From: Defluviicoccus sp.
GTDB lineage: Bacteria; Pseudomonadota; Alphaproteobacteria; MPNO01
DNA: 49,114 nucleotides
Reading direction: 5' to 3'
Assembly (NCBI GenBank): GCA_028820505.1
Contig: JAPPIT010000110.1
Span: 1-49,114 of the forward strand
Shown here: positions 1 to 8,254 of the stretch, piece after piece
Numbering within the stretch: position 1 is the stretch's first letter
Layout: each line of letters starts with the position of its first letter
Program-made: the position numbers and the translations under genes
The notes under the pieces: model-generated
Told to the model about the DNA's origin: nothing
Databases searched by the model: none
What the model saw: only the letters and a program-made list of their open reading frames with translations

Positions 1-97
1 GTTGGATGGGGAACACGCGCGCCCCCCACCGAAACTGTTTCACGGCAAACCGGACGTGCCCCAGGGGGGCGCTCCAGCGAAGCGTTTGAGTCGACGA

Positions 98-631
98 CTA
101 TCGCTTGCGCCGCTGCCGAAATTCCTTGTGACAGGCCAGGCATTCATGCCGCACGAGCTTCAACGCCTTGGACATATCCGGACGATTTCCGGCGCCGATC
201 GAGGTCTTTAAATTCGCAATGCTGTTCTGGAAGCTCTCATAGTGCTTTTTGAACTCGGCGGGTTCCTCCCAGATAACCGTCTTTGCGCCCCATTTTCCTT
301 CCTGCATGGCCGTGCCGGGAGGAAAGTTCTTCGGCAATTGTGCGGCAAGAGCCTGCAATGCAGAAACATGAGGCGAAAGCGCCGCTTGAAACGGCGCTTC
401 ATATCTTATGATCGCCTCCAGAGAGCGATAGTGTCCCGAAATCGACCGCATTTCGCGACGCCGGAAGTTGGTGATCCGTGCCGAGTCGGACTTGTAACTC
501 TTGGCCGCGCTGTCATGGAAAACGCCATGCGGTCCTTCAATGGCTTCTTTCTTTGTCTTTGCATTGGCCGGTACAGGCGCGGCAACGGCTAAAATTACCG
601 ATATCGCGATCGTCGAAATTACGAATTTCAT
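98..631 (-). CDS. Class II cytochrome c (cytochrome c' type)
   Basis: 177-residue periplasmic heme protein. An N-terminal signal peptide (about residues 1-24, ending PANA) is followed by a four-helix cytochrome c' domain. The C-terminal CLACH heme site gives Cys164, Cys167 and the axial His168. The family's RxxxM element, which supplies a Met beside the heme, is present as RRREM ending at Met61. About 30 residues rich in Lys, Ser and Asp lie between the signal peptide and helix A, longer than is typical of the family. The start is supported by AAGGA 8 bases upstream. Cytochromes c' bind NO or act in electron transfer; which applies here cannot be told. It lies 58 bp downstream of the zinc operon on the same strand and may be read with it, but no functional link is evident. 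Confidence 0.9.
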   Translation of the reverse strand: MKFVISTIAISVILAVAAPVPANAKTKKEAIEGPHGVFHDSAAKSYKSDSARITNFRRREMRSISGHYRSLEAIIRYEAPFQAALSPHVSALQALAAQLPKNFPPGTAMQEGKWGAKTVIWEEPAEFKKHYESFQNSIANLKTSIGAGNRPDMSKALKLVRHECLACHKEFRQRRKR

Positions 632-689
632 GGTTCATCCTTCATCGTTCAGGCTCGGCGCGACGAAGAGAAGGCGCCGGCGCGGCAGG

Positions 690-1109
690 TCAGGAGAAGG
701 GAGTCTGGCTCTCTATCGTTTCGTGGGTACAATCGAGCGGCGGAATACGCCCCAGGATGCCGCTTCGCATGCTCCGGGGCCGCTTGCCACGCCCCATGAA
801 CCCATCGCTTCCCGACAGCCACATTCGGACGGCTACGAGAATATCGCCGACGTGGCGCGCCGGATCAAGATCGCCGAACAGGTACGTGAATCGGTCGCGA
901 TGCGAGAACGCAATGACGCAGGGGCGCAGACACTGACTCATGCAGCGCACCCGGCGCAGGTTGATAGGTGGCGGCAGAACTGCATCGGACAGGGACTGTT
1001 GCAACGCACTCGCCAGCACCGCGCCGGGGCGCTCGCGGTTTGCCGTGTCTGGCCAGCCCTGCGGTCGACAGCGGGTGCATACCGAAACGGCCGGTAGCTC
1101 ACTATTCAT
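690..1109 (-). CDS. DUF1636 predicted metal-binding protein
   Basis: 139-residue small cysteine-rich protein of the DUF1636 family, with a likely thioredoxin-like ferredoxin fold. A CxxC pair (Cys11, Cys14) is followed by a second cluster at Cys56, Cys60 and Cys64, which could bind a metal or Fe-S cluster. The chosen ATG at 1109 overlaps the stop of the DUF1826 gene by four bases (ATGA), the same coupling used between the two preceding genes. An in-frame ATG 36 bases further upstream is less likely. It is the last gene of the putative Zur-controlled operon. DUF1636 genes are known neighbours of COG0523 chaperones; the biochemical role is unknown. Confidence 0.82.
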   Translation of the reverse strand: MNSELPAVSVCTRCRPQGWPDTANRERPGAVLASALQQSLSDAVLPPPINLRRVRCMSQCLRPCVIAFSHRDRFTYLFGDLDPARHVGDILVAVRMWLSGSDGFMGRGKRPRSMRSGILGRIPPLDCTHETIESQTPFS

Positions 1110-1819
1110 GATGGCGGCGTCTCGTGTTCGACGCCATTCGGCCACGGTTTCGGAGATGCGGCCGATAGCTGGTTGAGGCAGAGCAGCAATCGCGTGCAGC
1201 CGGTGCCCGCGATCGGCGGCGAGCGGTGCACGATTCCGCTGCCCGGTCCGACGCAGCTTCCCTTGAAAATCGCCACGTCGTGGACCCGGAGCCGCTCCAA
1301 CGGTCCTTTGTACGATTTCTGCTCACGCAACGCCCGCTCGGCGTGGATCGGCTGGACCCATTCGGTCGCGGGACCGCGATAGGTCGTCAGGAGGCGGGCC
1401 TCCACACAGTCGCTGTGGAACTTCCAGCAGGCATCGTGGCTGAGACGCTCCAGCCGAACGTCGACGAGATCGCTTCGGGCGATCCTGGCGAACGCCAGGA
1501 CGAGATCGTCGACATCGCCGAGCAGCAGGTCCCGCATGTCTCCCGGAGGCATGCCGCAGCGGTCCAAATGCGGTTCCAGCGCCCGTCGAAGGTCGCTCGG
1601 TTGGACAAGAACCCGTATGTCAGGAAGACACGACGCGTCCATTCGTTCGAGCCAGGCTTGGAAGCACAGGGGTAGCGCGCGGCGCCAGATCGCGAGTTCC
1701 ATGCCGGGGTTGCCGATGGCGGCGAGGCCTTCCGCTGCATCGTAGGTCTCGATGCCCGCGCCGAACGTGGCCGACTTGCCAACCAGCTCACCTTCCAGGG
1801 ATGCCAACGGACCGGTCAC
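1106..1819 (-). CDS. DUF1826 protein, possible Fe(II)/2-oxoglutarate oxygenase fold
   Basis: 237-residue DUF1826 protein with no assigned function. Its start overlaps the COG0523 gene's stop by four bases (ATGA), so the two are translationally coupled. The conserved second half contains a His-x-Asp pair (His135, Asp137 in FHSDC), then [11 protein letters not shown], then His198 in GIVHRSPP and Arg210 twelve residues later. This spacing resembles the HxD...H...R signature of Fe(II)/2-oxoglutarate oxygenases; that reading is my inference. Family members recur beside zinc-linked COG0523 genes, consistent with a role in the low-zinc response. Confidence 0.8.
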   Translation of the reverse strand: MTGPLASLEGELVGKSATFGAGIETYDAAEGLAAIGNPGMELAIWRRALPLCFQAWLERMDASCLPDIRVLVQPSDLRRALEPHLDRCGMPPGDMRDLLLGDVDDLVLAFARIARSDLVDVRLERLSHDACWKFHSDCVEARLLTTYRGPATEWVQPIHAERALREQKSYKGPLERLRVHDVAIFKGSCVGPGSGIVHRSPPIAGTGCTRLLLCLNQLSAASPKPWPNGVEHETPPS

Positions 1820-3045
1820 GACGGCTCAGCCCACTTCCAGACCGGGAACGGGTCCTTCAGCTTTCTCCAGGCCGCGGGCTGCATGGCTTTGGCATTGGCG
1901 TCGCCGACAAGGCAGGCGTCGAGGCGGCGACGGATCGCGGCCTCGTCCATATCGGTGCCGATGAAGACGATTTCCTGGCGGCGGTCTCCATAGACGGCAT
2001 CCCAGGATTCGGCGACGTGCTGGCGCCATTCCGGGTGATCGGGCCACCGCTCTTTCGGCACATTTGCCCACCAGAAGCCCGTGGCCTCGTGACGCGCAAG
2101 GGCGCCGGCCTGGCTCAGCGCGCCGACCCATTCCGGACGGGTGGCCAGCCAGAAATGCCCCTTGGCGCGAATGACTCCCGGCCAGGGGGAATTGATGAAG
2201 GCGTGGAATTTCTCGGGATGAAAGGGACGGCGTGCCCGATACACGAAGCTGCGCACCCCGTATTCTTCGGTCTCCGGCTTGTGCTCGGCGAAGCCGTACA
2301 GCTCCTTGAACCAAAGCGGGTGTTCCTGCGCCTTGTCATGGTCGAAGCGGCCGGTGTTCAGCACCTTGTCCAGCGGCACGCGCGACATGCTGGTCTCGAT
2401 GAGTTCCGCATCGGGATTGAGCGAGCGGACGATCTTGCGCGCGGCGTCGCGCTGTCCGGGCGTTGCCGCGTCGATCTTGTTCAGAACGATGACATCGGCG
2501 AATTCGATCTGATCGACGAGCAGATTGACCAGCGCGCGGTTGTCCTCCTCGCTCAGCGCCTCGCCCCGGTCCTTGAGGAAATCGGTCGAGGCATAGTCGC
2601 GCAGGAGGTTTGCGGCATCGACCACGGTCACCATCGTATCGAGGCGCGAGACGTCCTCGAGGCTCTCGCCCTCTTCCGTCCGAAAGTTGAAGGTGGCAGC
2701 GACCGGCAGCGGCTCGGAAATGCCGGTCGATTCGATGAGAAGGTAGTCGAACCGGCCATCCTGAGCGAGCCGGCGCACCTCCTTGAGAAGGTCATCGCGC
2801 AACGTGCAGCAGATGCAGCCATTGGTCATTTCGACCAGAGTCTCTTCGGTGCGGCTCAGATCCGCGCCACCGTCACGGATGAGATCGGCGTCGACGTTCA
2901 CCTCGCTCATGTCGTTGACGATGACCGCGACGCGCTTGCCTTCGCGGTTGTTGAGGATGTGGTTCATCAGCGTGGTCTTACCGGCGCCGAGGAAGCCGGA
3001 AAGTACGGTGACGGGCAGGTTCGGTCGTTCCAGGGGCTGCGTCAT
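1816..3045 (-). CDS. COG0523 (CobW/ZigA-type) GTP-dependent metallochaperone
   Basis: 409-residue G3E-family GTPase. The Walker A motif GFLGAGKTT is at residues 17-25, the metal-binding CICC motif at 77-80, and the base-specificity NKID at 189-192. A C-terminal CobW_C domain follows (roughly 270-390). This layout matches zinc-linked members such as ZigA and ZagA, which are thought to deliver Zn to client enzymes during starvation, rather than the cobalamin-synthesis CobW. The context supports zinc: it follows a hisI paralog behind a Zur-like operator and is coupled to DUF1826 and DUF1636. No histidine-rich metal-storage tail is present. Confidence 0.93.
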   Translation of the reverse strand: MTQPLERPNLPVTVLSGFLGAGKTTLMNHILNNREGKRVAVIVNDMSEVNVDADLIRDGGADLSRTEETLVEMTNGCICCTLRDDLLKEVRRLAQDGRFDYLLIESTGISEPLPVAATFNFRTEEGESLEDVSRLDTMVTVVDAANLLRDYASTDFLKDRGEALSEEDNRALVNLLVDQIEFADVIVLNKIDAATPGQRDAARKIVRSLNPDAELIETSMSRVPLDKVLNTGRFDHDKAQEHPLWFKELYGFAEHKPETEEYGVRSFVYRARRPFHPEKFHAFINSPWPGVIRAKGHFWLATRPEWVGALSQAGALARHEATGFWWANVPKERWPDHPEWRQHVAESWDAVYGDRRQEIVFIGTDMDEAAIRRRLDACLVGDANAKAMQPAAWRKLKDPFPVWKWAEPS

Positions 3046-3140
3046 GGCAAGTCTTCAGAGCGCGATCACGAAGTCGGGGGCACGATCGACGGGTTCGAGC
3101 AGATCTTGCACTGGAAGCATGAGCGGCATCTCACCGTCTC

Positions 3141-3707
3141 TCAAAGCTGCGTCGGATTCGGCGCGTCGCCGTAGACGTCCTTCGGATCGAACGATTTCCG
3201 CGACTCCGTGAACACCAGCCGAGCAGGTCGATCGGAGCGGTCGCCGAGCTCAACCGACCGGTAGAAGCAGGAACGGTATCCGACGTGACAACTGGCACCC
3301 GAACCGGCGATCCGGACGCGCAGCCAGACGGCGTCCTGGTCGTCGTCGATGCGCATCTCGGCAACCTCTTGGACGAGGCCGCTGGTTGCGCCCTTGCGCC
3401 AAAGGCACTGGCGGCTTCGGCTCCAGTAGTGCGCTTCGCCGGTGGCGATCGTTCGTTGTAGAGCCTCGCCATTCATGTAGCCCAGCATCAACACCTCGCC
3501 CGTGCTTGCGTCGGTCGCGATGCAGGGGATCAGCCCGTCGGCGTTGAATTTGGGTGCCAGGGCGAGGCCTTCCTCGATCTGCTCGACCGTCGTCCGGGCG
3601 GCGAAGGCGGCGACGGCTGCTGGATTGGATTTGTCAGGAGCCACTGGAGCTGCTCCTGGGGCTTCCGACCACCGCTGCGTCCATGTCAAACCCTTTCCGG
3701 CGGCCAC
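3141..3707 (-). CDS. hisI: Phosphoribosyl-AMP cyclohydrolase paralog (HisI-like), altered metal ligand
   Basis: About 188 residues; HisI opens phosphoribosyl-AMP in histidine synthesis (step 3). The family core is clear: [14 protein letters not shown], then the acidic metal motif, then [10 protein letters not shown]. The usual DCDxD acidic/zinc motif reads DDDQD (residues 121-125 from the start used here), so the cysteine that normally helps bind Zn is Asp; the other two Zn cysteines (140, 147) remain. I chose GTG at 3707 because GGAAG sits 6 bases upstream and the reading frame further up (to ATG 3791) would run through the operator. TTG 3689 is an alternative. Being first in the operon and bearing a changed Zn ligand suggests a backup enzyme for zinc scarcity. 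Confidence 0.85.
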   Translation of the reverse strand: MAAGKGLTWTQRWSEAPGAAPVAPDKSNPAAVAAFAARTTVEQIEEGLALAPKFNADGLIPCIATDASTGEVLMLGYMNGEALQRTIATGEAHYWSRSRQCLWRKGATSGLVQEVAEMRIDDDQDAVWLRVRIAGSGASCHVGYRSCFYRSVELGDRSDRPARLVFTESRKSFDPKDVYGDAPNPTQL

Positions 3708-3743
3708 GCCCGGCTTCCAACGGGGTTGGGCGCTCGTAATGCA

Positions 3744-3781
3744 GAAATGTAATGTTATAACATTTCGTTCTCCAAGCGCAA
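3744..3781 (-). promoter_or_regulatory. Zur-like operator overlapping a sigma-70 promoter
   Basis: A perfect 14-bp palindrome AATGTTATAACATT lies at 3751-3764, embedded in a wider imperfect one (GAAATG at 3744-3749 pairs with CATTTC at 3761-3766). It resembles known alphaproteobacterial Zur boxes. On the minus strand a TTGCGC (3776-3781) and TATAAC (3754-3759) separated by 16 bp form a plausible -35/-10 pair, so the palindrome would cover the -10 box. It lies 37 bp before the chosen hisI start and should repress the four-gene operon when zinc is plentiful. Confidence 0.75.
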
Positions 3782-3921
3782 TAGGGAGCAAGCCGATGAC
3801 GCTCCCGTCGACGATGGTCGAAATCCCGGCGACCGCCGAGAAGGTGTGGCGGGCGCTTCAGGCGGCGGAGGGTTAGGGCCTGTCCGTTTCAGATAGAAGC
3901 GCCTTTACCTCTGCCTCCTCA

Positions 3922-4016
3922 CCGTCATGGTCGGCGAAGGCCGACCGTCCACGAGTTTTTAGGGCGCTGGAAACAAAAAACAAAACGTGGATGGTCAGCC
4001 TTCGCCGACCATGACG
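3922..4016. repeat. REP-like inverted repeat, copy 1
   Basis: Two arms of about 32 bp, 3922-3953 and 3985-4016, are near-perfect reverse complements separated by an A/T-rich loop. The arm core GTCATGGTCGGCGAAGG recurs at 5786-5802. It lies between the zinc operon promoter and the 3' end of a MetE-family gene, so it may also act as a terminator for the latter. Confidence 0.75.
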
Positions 4017-4077
4017 GAAGAGAACGAAAGAAGCGGTTCTAACCAAAACGGATCCGCTCTAGACCGCAGGCCGGCCG

Positions 4078-5271
4078 TCAGTTCCACAGCCGTTCGCTGG
4101 CGAGACGGGCGCCCTCGACCAGCGCGCCGAGCTTGGCCCACTGGACGGTGGGGTGGACGCGGCGATGGAACGGACCCTGCGCGAAGCCGCAATCGGTCGA
4201 GCCGATGACGTTCTCGCGCCCGACCGCCTCGGCGAGCCGCACGATCCGCTCGGCGACCAGCTCGGGATGCTCGACGACGTTGGTGGCGTGGCTGATCACG
4301 CCCGGGATCAACACCTTGCCGTCGGGCAGCTTCACGTCTTTCCAGACCGCCCATTCGTGCTCGTGGCGCGGGTTTGCCATCTCCAGCACGTAGGCGCCCG
4401 CGTTGACGCTCAGGATGAGGTCGACGATCTCCCGGATCGGAACGTCGCTGGTGTGCGGGCCGGGCCAGCTGCCCCAGCAGACGTGATAGCGCACCCGCTC
4501 CGGCGGGATCCCGTCGAGCGCGTGGTTGAGCGCTTCCATGTGCAGGCGGAGCCACGCGCGGTACGCCTCCATGCTCGCCGGCGGCACCATGCGGTCGTAG
4601 GTGACCGCCGCGCGCGCGTCGTCGATCTGGACCAGCAGGCCGGCCTCGGAGATGGTCCGGTATTCGACCCGCATGGCGTCGGCGATGGCGAAGATCAGCG
4701 CCTCGTCGCTCTCATAGTACTCGTTCCTGCGGTCGGGGATGACGCTCGCCGGCGCGGCGACCGGCAGGAACCCCTCCGCCACGTCCACCGCGTCGAGCGC
4801 CGCCCTGAAATTGTCGATGTCGCGCCGGAGCGCGTCCTGCCCGGTATAGGCGATCGGGGCGACGCAGACCGACTCGTATCGCGCGCCCCCGCCGCCGTCG
4901 AAGCGCCCCTGCGCCCGGTCGTGCGCGTCGAGCTCGGCGTAGAACTCGGGAAACCGCTCCCGGTCGAGGCCGCGGGCGAACGGATCGGCGCCGTCGGCCG
5001 CCACCGGCCGCCGCTCGAACCCGTCCAGCCGTTCGAGCACGTATTGCGACCAGCTGATCGACTTGCCGAACTCGCCGTCGCTGACGACGTCGACCCCGGT
5101 CTCGGCCTGACGCCTCACGATCCCGGCGACCGATTCCGTCAGCACCCTCAGGTGGTACGCCTCGTCCACCGCCACGCCGTTCTGCCGCGCGGCGAGGATG
5201 TCCTGTATCGCCTTCGGCCGGATCAGGCTCCCCACATGGGTGGTGAGAATGCGGTCCTCGCTCCTCTTCAT
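4078..5271 (-). CDS. MetE-family (cobalamin-independent methionine synthase C-terminal-like) protein
   Basis: 397-residue single-domain relative of the catalytic half of MetE (COG0620). The N-terminus reads TTHVGSLIRP, typical of the family, and zinc-ligand motifs are visible as HVCWGSW and GSTDCGFAQG. Proteins of this length lack the MetE N-terminal domain and are annotated as methionine synthase II-like or alkyl-transferase proteins; they usually transfer methyl or alkyl groups to thiols, with substrates mostly unknown. It is 13 bp downstream of the Ddn-like gene and likely co-transcribed. The start ATG has a GAGGCGAG ribosome site. It is only distantly related to the second MetE-family gene at 37.0-38.1 kb. 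Confidence 0.88.
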   Translation of the reverse strand: MKRSEDRILTTHVGSLIRPKAIQDILAARQNGVAVDEAYHLRVLTESVAGIVRRQAETGVDVVSDGEFGKSISWSQYVLERLDGFERRPVAADGADPFARGLDRERFPEFYAELDAHDRAQGRFDGGGGARYESVCVAPIAYTGQDALRRDIDNFRAALDAVDVAEGFLPVAAPASVIPDRRNEYYESDEALIFAIADAMRVEYRTISEAGLLVQIDDARAAVTYDRMVPPASMEAYRAWLRLHMEALNHALDGIPPERVRYHVCWGSWPGPHTSDVPIREIVDLILSVNAGAYVLEMANPRHEHEWAVWKDVKLPDGKVLIPGVISHATNVVEHPELVAERIVRLAEAVGRENVIGSTDCGFAQGPFHRRVHPTVQWAKLGALVEGARLASERLWN

Positions 5272-5284
5272 CTCGCCTCACCCC

Positions 5285-5725
5285 CTATGCCGGGGCACGG
5301 GACAGCACCACGACCGGGACCTCGCGCGTGGCGGCGGCCTTGACGCGGTAGTCGTCGTAGGGCGGGTAGAGCCGGGCCATCATGCCCCACAGGCGTTCGC
5401 GGTCGTCCCCGCCCGCGGCCCGGGCGGTCGCGGCGAAGGTCTCGGCCTCGACCTGGACCTCGACCTCGGGGTTCTCTTCGAGGTTCAGATACCAGTACGG
5501 GTGGACGGGCCGGCCGCCCTGCGAGGCGATGACGACGTAATCCGCGCCGTCCCGGCCGTAGATCAGCGGCGTCGTCCGCGCCTCGCCCGACTTGCGCCCG
5601 GCGGTGGTCAGCAGCAGGCAGGGGAAATGGCCCTTGCCGTCATGCCCCTTCCAGATGTGCCCGTCGGTCCCGCCGGTCTCGCGGTACCGTCTGACGTGAT
5701 CCATCGCCCAGTCCGACTTTGCCAT
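5285..5725 (-). CDS. Ddn-like nitroreductase/deazaflavin-dependent oxidoreductase family protein
   Basis: 146-residue split-barrel flavoprotein of the F420H2-dependent quinone reductase (Ddn, pfam04075) family. Diagnostic segments are LLLTTAGRKSGEARTTPLIY and HPYWYLNLEENPEVEVQV. Members bind F420, FMN or heme; no F420-synthesis gene is visible here, so the cofactor is unknown. The start ATG at 5725 is taken because the upstream in-frame sequence is low-complexity and runs into the palindromic repeats. It is first in a two-gene unit with the MetE-family gene downstream. Confidence 0.85.
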   Translation of the reverse strand: MAKSDWAMDHVRRYRETGGTDGHIWKGHDGKGHFPCLLLTTAGRKSGEARTTPLIYGRDGADYVVIASQGGRPVHPYWYLNLEENPEVEVQVEAETFAATARAAGGDDRERLWGMMARLYPPYDDYRVKAAATREVPVVVLSRAPA

Positions 5726-5782
5726 GTGCCTCACGCTCCCCGGTTCTCTCCCGTGGGCCCATATTATGCGGACCGTTCCTCT

Positions 5783-5816
5783 CCCGTCATGGTCGGCGAA
5801 GGCCGACCATGACGGG
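5783..5816. repeat. REP-like palindrome, copy 2
   Basis: A perfect 15-bp stem (CCCGTCATGGTCGGC and its complement) with a four-base GAAG loop. It shares its core with the arms of the 3922-4016 element. It lies upstream of the Ddn-like gene. Confidence 0.8.
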
Positions 5817-5887
5817 GGGGAGGCTGGGCGGTTCCCACACCCGCCGTGACGGGACGGCGTCCCCGCTGCCGCCCGCTTTCCCCCACC

Positions 5888-5998
5888 GTCATGCCCGGAC
5901 TTGTTCCGGGCATCCACGCCTTGCGGCAACGCGGTGCGGGCCGGGAGCGGGCGGGGCGGCGGAGGGACGTGGATGCCCGGAACAAGTCCGGGCATGAC
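5888..5998. repeat. REP-like inverted repeat, copy 3 (different core)
   Basis: Two perfect 31-bp complementary arms, 5888-5918 and 5968-5998, each itself a palindrome around CCCGGACTTGTTCCGGG. Repeats with this core (GTCATGCCCGGAC...) are very common in alphaproteobacterial intergenic regions. The spacer is GC-rich. The region 5726-6010 holds only this element, copy 2, and no gene. Confidence 0.85.
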
Positions 5999-6010
5999 GA
6001 GAGAAGCGGC

Positions 6011-6964
6011 TCAGCGCCGCGCCCAGGGCAGTCCGCCGAGGTCGACGTTGCCGCCGGTAAGGATGACGCCGACGCGCCGGCCCGCGAAGATGTCCGTGTT
6101 CTTCAGGATCGCGGCGACGGGGACAGCGCTCGACGGCTCGATCACGATCTTCATCCGCTCCCAGACAAGCCTCGTCGCGTCGACGATCTCCCGTTCGGAG
6201 ACGGTGAGGATGTCGGCGACGTGCCGGGACACGAAATGCCAGGTCAGCTCCTTCAGGGGCGCCCTCAGCCCGTCGGCCACGGTCTCGGGCGCGTCGTCGG
6301 CGATTATCCGGCCGGCGCGCAGGCTGCGCGCCGCATCGTCGGCCTGCTCGGGCTCGGCGGCGTAGATCGTCGTCCCCGGGGCTTCGCCGGAGAGGGCGAG
6401 GCAGGTCCCCGACACCATGCCGCCGCCGCCGATGGGCGCGATCGCCGCGTCGAGGTTTCCCGCCTGGTCGATCAGCTCCCGGGAACAGGTGGCCTGGCCG
6501 GCGATCACCCGGGGGTCGTCGTAGGGATGCACGAGGTCGGCGCCGGTTTCCTTCCGCACCCGGTCCAGCGCCGCCTCGCGGGACGCGTATGACGGATCGC
6601 ATTCGACGACCCGGCCGCCATAGCCCAGCACCGCTTCCTTTTTCGCCCGCACCGCGCCCCGGGGCATGACGACGTGGCACGGGATGCCGCGCCGCGCCGC
6701 CGCATAGGCGAGCGACAAGGCGTGGTTGCCGGAGCTGTGGGTCGCGACGCCCTTCTCCGCCCGCCCGTCGGGCAGGCCGAAAACGGCGTTGCAGGCGCCG
6801 CGCGTCTTGAACGCGCCGCCCTTCTGGAAGTTCTCGCACTTGAAGAACAACTCGGCGCCGGCGAGGCCGTTCAGATATGTCGACGTCAGCACCGGAGTCC
6901 GGTGGATATGGGGCGCGATCCGCTCGTGCGCGCTGAGCACGTCTTCATGGGAAGGGAGACGCAT
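6011..6964 (-). CDS. Threonine/serine dehydratase-like PLP enzyme (fold type II)
   Basis: 317-residue enzyme of the threonine dehydratase / serine racemase family. The PLP-lysine motif is KCENFQKGGAFKTRGA, the phosphate-binding glycine loop is PIGGGGMVSG, and the C-terminal loop is VILTGGNVDLGG. There is no C-terminal ACT regulatory domain, so it is the short catabolic/racemase type rather than biosynthetic IlvA. Family reactions are deamination of L-Thr or L-Ser, Ser racemization, or hydroxy-aspartate ammonia lysis; the substrate cannot be chosen from sequence. It starts 17 bp after the ppk2 stop and is likely in the same transcript. Confidence 0.88.
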   Translation of the reverse strand: MRLPSHEDVLSAHERIAPHIHRTPVLTSTYLNGLAGAELFFKCENFQKGGAFKTRGACNAVFGLPDGRAEKGVATHSSGNHALSLAYAAARRGIPCHVVMPRGAVRAKKEAVLGYGGRVVECDPSYASREAALDRVRKETGADLVHPYDDPRVIAGQATCSRELIDQAGNLDAAIAPIGGGGMVSGTCLALSGEAPGTTIYAAEPEQADDAARSLRAGRIIADDAPETVADGLRAPLKELTWHFVSRHVADILTVSEREIVDATRLVWERMKIVIEPSSAVPVAAILKNTDIFAGRRVGVILTGGNVDLGGLPWARR

Positions 6965-6981
6965 CGGGACCGCCGACGCGG

Positions 6982-7917
6982 CTACCGGTTCGCCGGAGAC
7001 CTGGTCCGGTCGAAGAAACCGTCCCCGCCGCCGAGCGCATCGGCGCTGGTGCCGACGATCAGCGGGTCGGGCTCGCCCACGACGCCGGCATCCTTGCCGG
7101 TATAGGGCAGGGACGACAGGAAATGCCTCATGCAGTTGACCCGGGCGCGCTTCTTGTCGTCGGACTTGATAATCGTCCACGGCGCGTCGGCGGTGTCGGT
7201 GTAGAAGAACATCGCCTCCTTGGCGTCGGTGTATTCGTCCCATTTGTCGATCGATGCCCGGTCGACCGGCGAGAGCTTCCAGCTCTTGAGGAGGTCGTTC
7301 TCGCGCGCGTCGAAACGGCGCCTCTGCTCCCCCTGGGTGACCGAGAACCAGTACTTGAACAGGACGATCCCGCTGCGCACGAACATGCGCTCGAGCTCGG
7401 GCACCTGGCGCATGAACTCCAGATATTCCTTGCCGTTGCAGAACCCCATCACCCGCTCGACGCCGGCCCGGTTGTACCAGGAGCGGTCGAACAGGACGAT
7501 CTCGCCGCCGTGGGGCAGATGGCGGATATAGCGCTGGAAGAACCATTCGGTCCGCTCGGCCTCGGTCGGCTTGTCGAGCGCCACCACGCGGGCGCCGCGC
7601 GGGTTGAGATGCTCGGTGAACCGCTTGATGGTCCCGCCCTTGCCGGCGGCGTCCCGCCCCTCGAACAGGAGGACGATCTTGCTCCGGGTCTCCTTCACCC
7701 AGTCCTGGACCTTCAGGAGCTCGACCTGGAGTTGGGCCTTCTGCTCCTCGTAGACCCGGCGGGTGAGCTTGTCCTCGTAGGGGTATTCGCCGGTCTCGAA
7801 CATCCGGCGGATCGCGTCGCGATCGCGCTCCGGCCCGGCGGCGCCGTCGGCCGGGGCCGCGCCGTTGCCATCGGGAGCGGTTCCCGCCGGCGCCTCGCCG
7901 TCGGCTCTGGTCGTCAT
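6982..7917 (-). CDS. ppk2: Polyphosphate kinase 2
   Basis: 311-residue PPK2, which transfers phosphate between polyphosphate and nucleoside diphosphates (class I members act on NDPs). Walker A is FEGRDAAGKGGT, Walker B is FDRSWYNRAGVERVMGF, and the lid segment contains GEQRRRFDARENDLLKSWKLSPVD. The first 40 residues are a low-complexity Ala/Pro/Gly leader before the conserved MFETGEYPYEDKL. I chose ATG 7917 (GGAGA upstream) over an in-frame ATG 45 bases further up. It precedes the PLP dehydratase gene. Confidence 0.93.
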   Translation of the reverse strand: MTTRADGEAPAGTAPDGNGAAPADGAAGPERDRDAIRRMFETGEYPYEDKLTRRVYEEQKAQLQVELLKVQDWVKETRSKIVLLFEGRDAAGKGGTIKRFTEHLNPRGARVVALDKPTEAERTEWFFQRYIRHLPHGGEIVLFDRSWYNRAGVERVMGFCNGKEYLEFMRQVPELERMFVRSGIVLFKYWFSVTQGEQRRRFDARENDLLKSWKLSPVDRASIDKWDEYTDAKEAMFFYTDTADAPWTIIKSDDKKRARVNCMRHFLSSLPYTGKDAGVVGEPDPLIVGTSADALGGGDGFFDRTRSPANR

Positions 7918-7953
7918 CGCATCGTCTCCGCGGGCCGGGTCGCCGGAAAGCTT

Positions 7954-8221
7954 AGCCCGCATTTCTCACCAGTGTCACGGCCTGCGTCGCGTCCAGGCGT
8001 TCGATCCGTCAGGAGCGGGCCGAAGAGCGTAGCGGGGACTACGGTCGAGGCCCGCGACGCAGCGGGCGGGCGCTTGGACGCGACCCTTCGGGCGGCGCTG
8101 TCCGGCCGACAGGGTGCGTCGAGCCGCTTGCCCGATGTCCCCGCATCGCGCCGCGCGGCTCTCCTGCCCTGTCGGCCGGACAGCGCCGCGCAGGCCATGA
8201 CACTGGTGAGAAATGCGGGCT
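7954..8221. repeat. 268-bp element with nested inverted repeats (MITE-like)
   Basis: Terminal inverted repeats of 33 bp (7954-7986 and 8189-8221) differ at one position. Inside lie a perfect 23-bp inverted pair (8092-8114 with 8167-8189) and a 12-bp pair (7988-7999 with 8071-8082, one mismatch). The interior has no convincing coding sequence. It fills the gap 7918-8254 between ppk2 and the hpaB-like gene. No clear target-site duplication is visible, so mobility is inferred from the ends only. Confidence 0.75.
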
Positions 8222-8254
8222 GGCCGCGCCCCGGGCGAACCGCCAGCCGATCCT

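Noticed and set aside
1-97. Possible plus-strand gene at the left edge (from base 2).
   Set aside because: The frame continues antisense into the cytochrome c' gene and shows no recognisable sequence; I see nothing supportable in 1-97.
3708-3791. The longer hisI start at ATG 3791.
   Set aside because: It would place the palindromic operator and promoter inside the coding region and adds non-family residues.
3796-3876. A 26-codon plus-strand reading frame ([26 protein letters not shown]) just upstream of the zinc operon.
   Set aside because: It looks like the start of a longer protein cut short by a stop, but I cannot assign the family and it has no supporting context. It may be a gene remnant.
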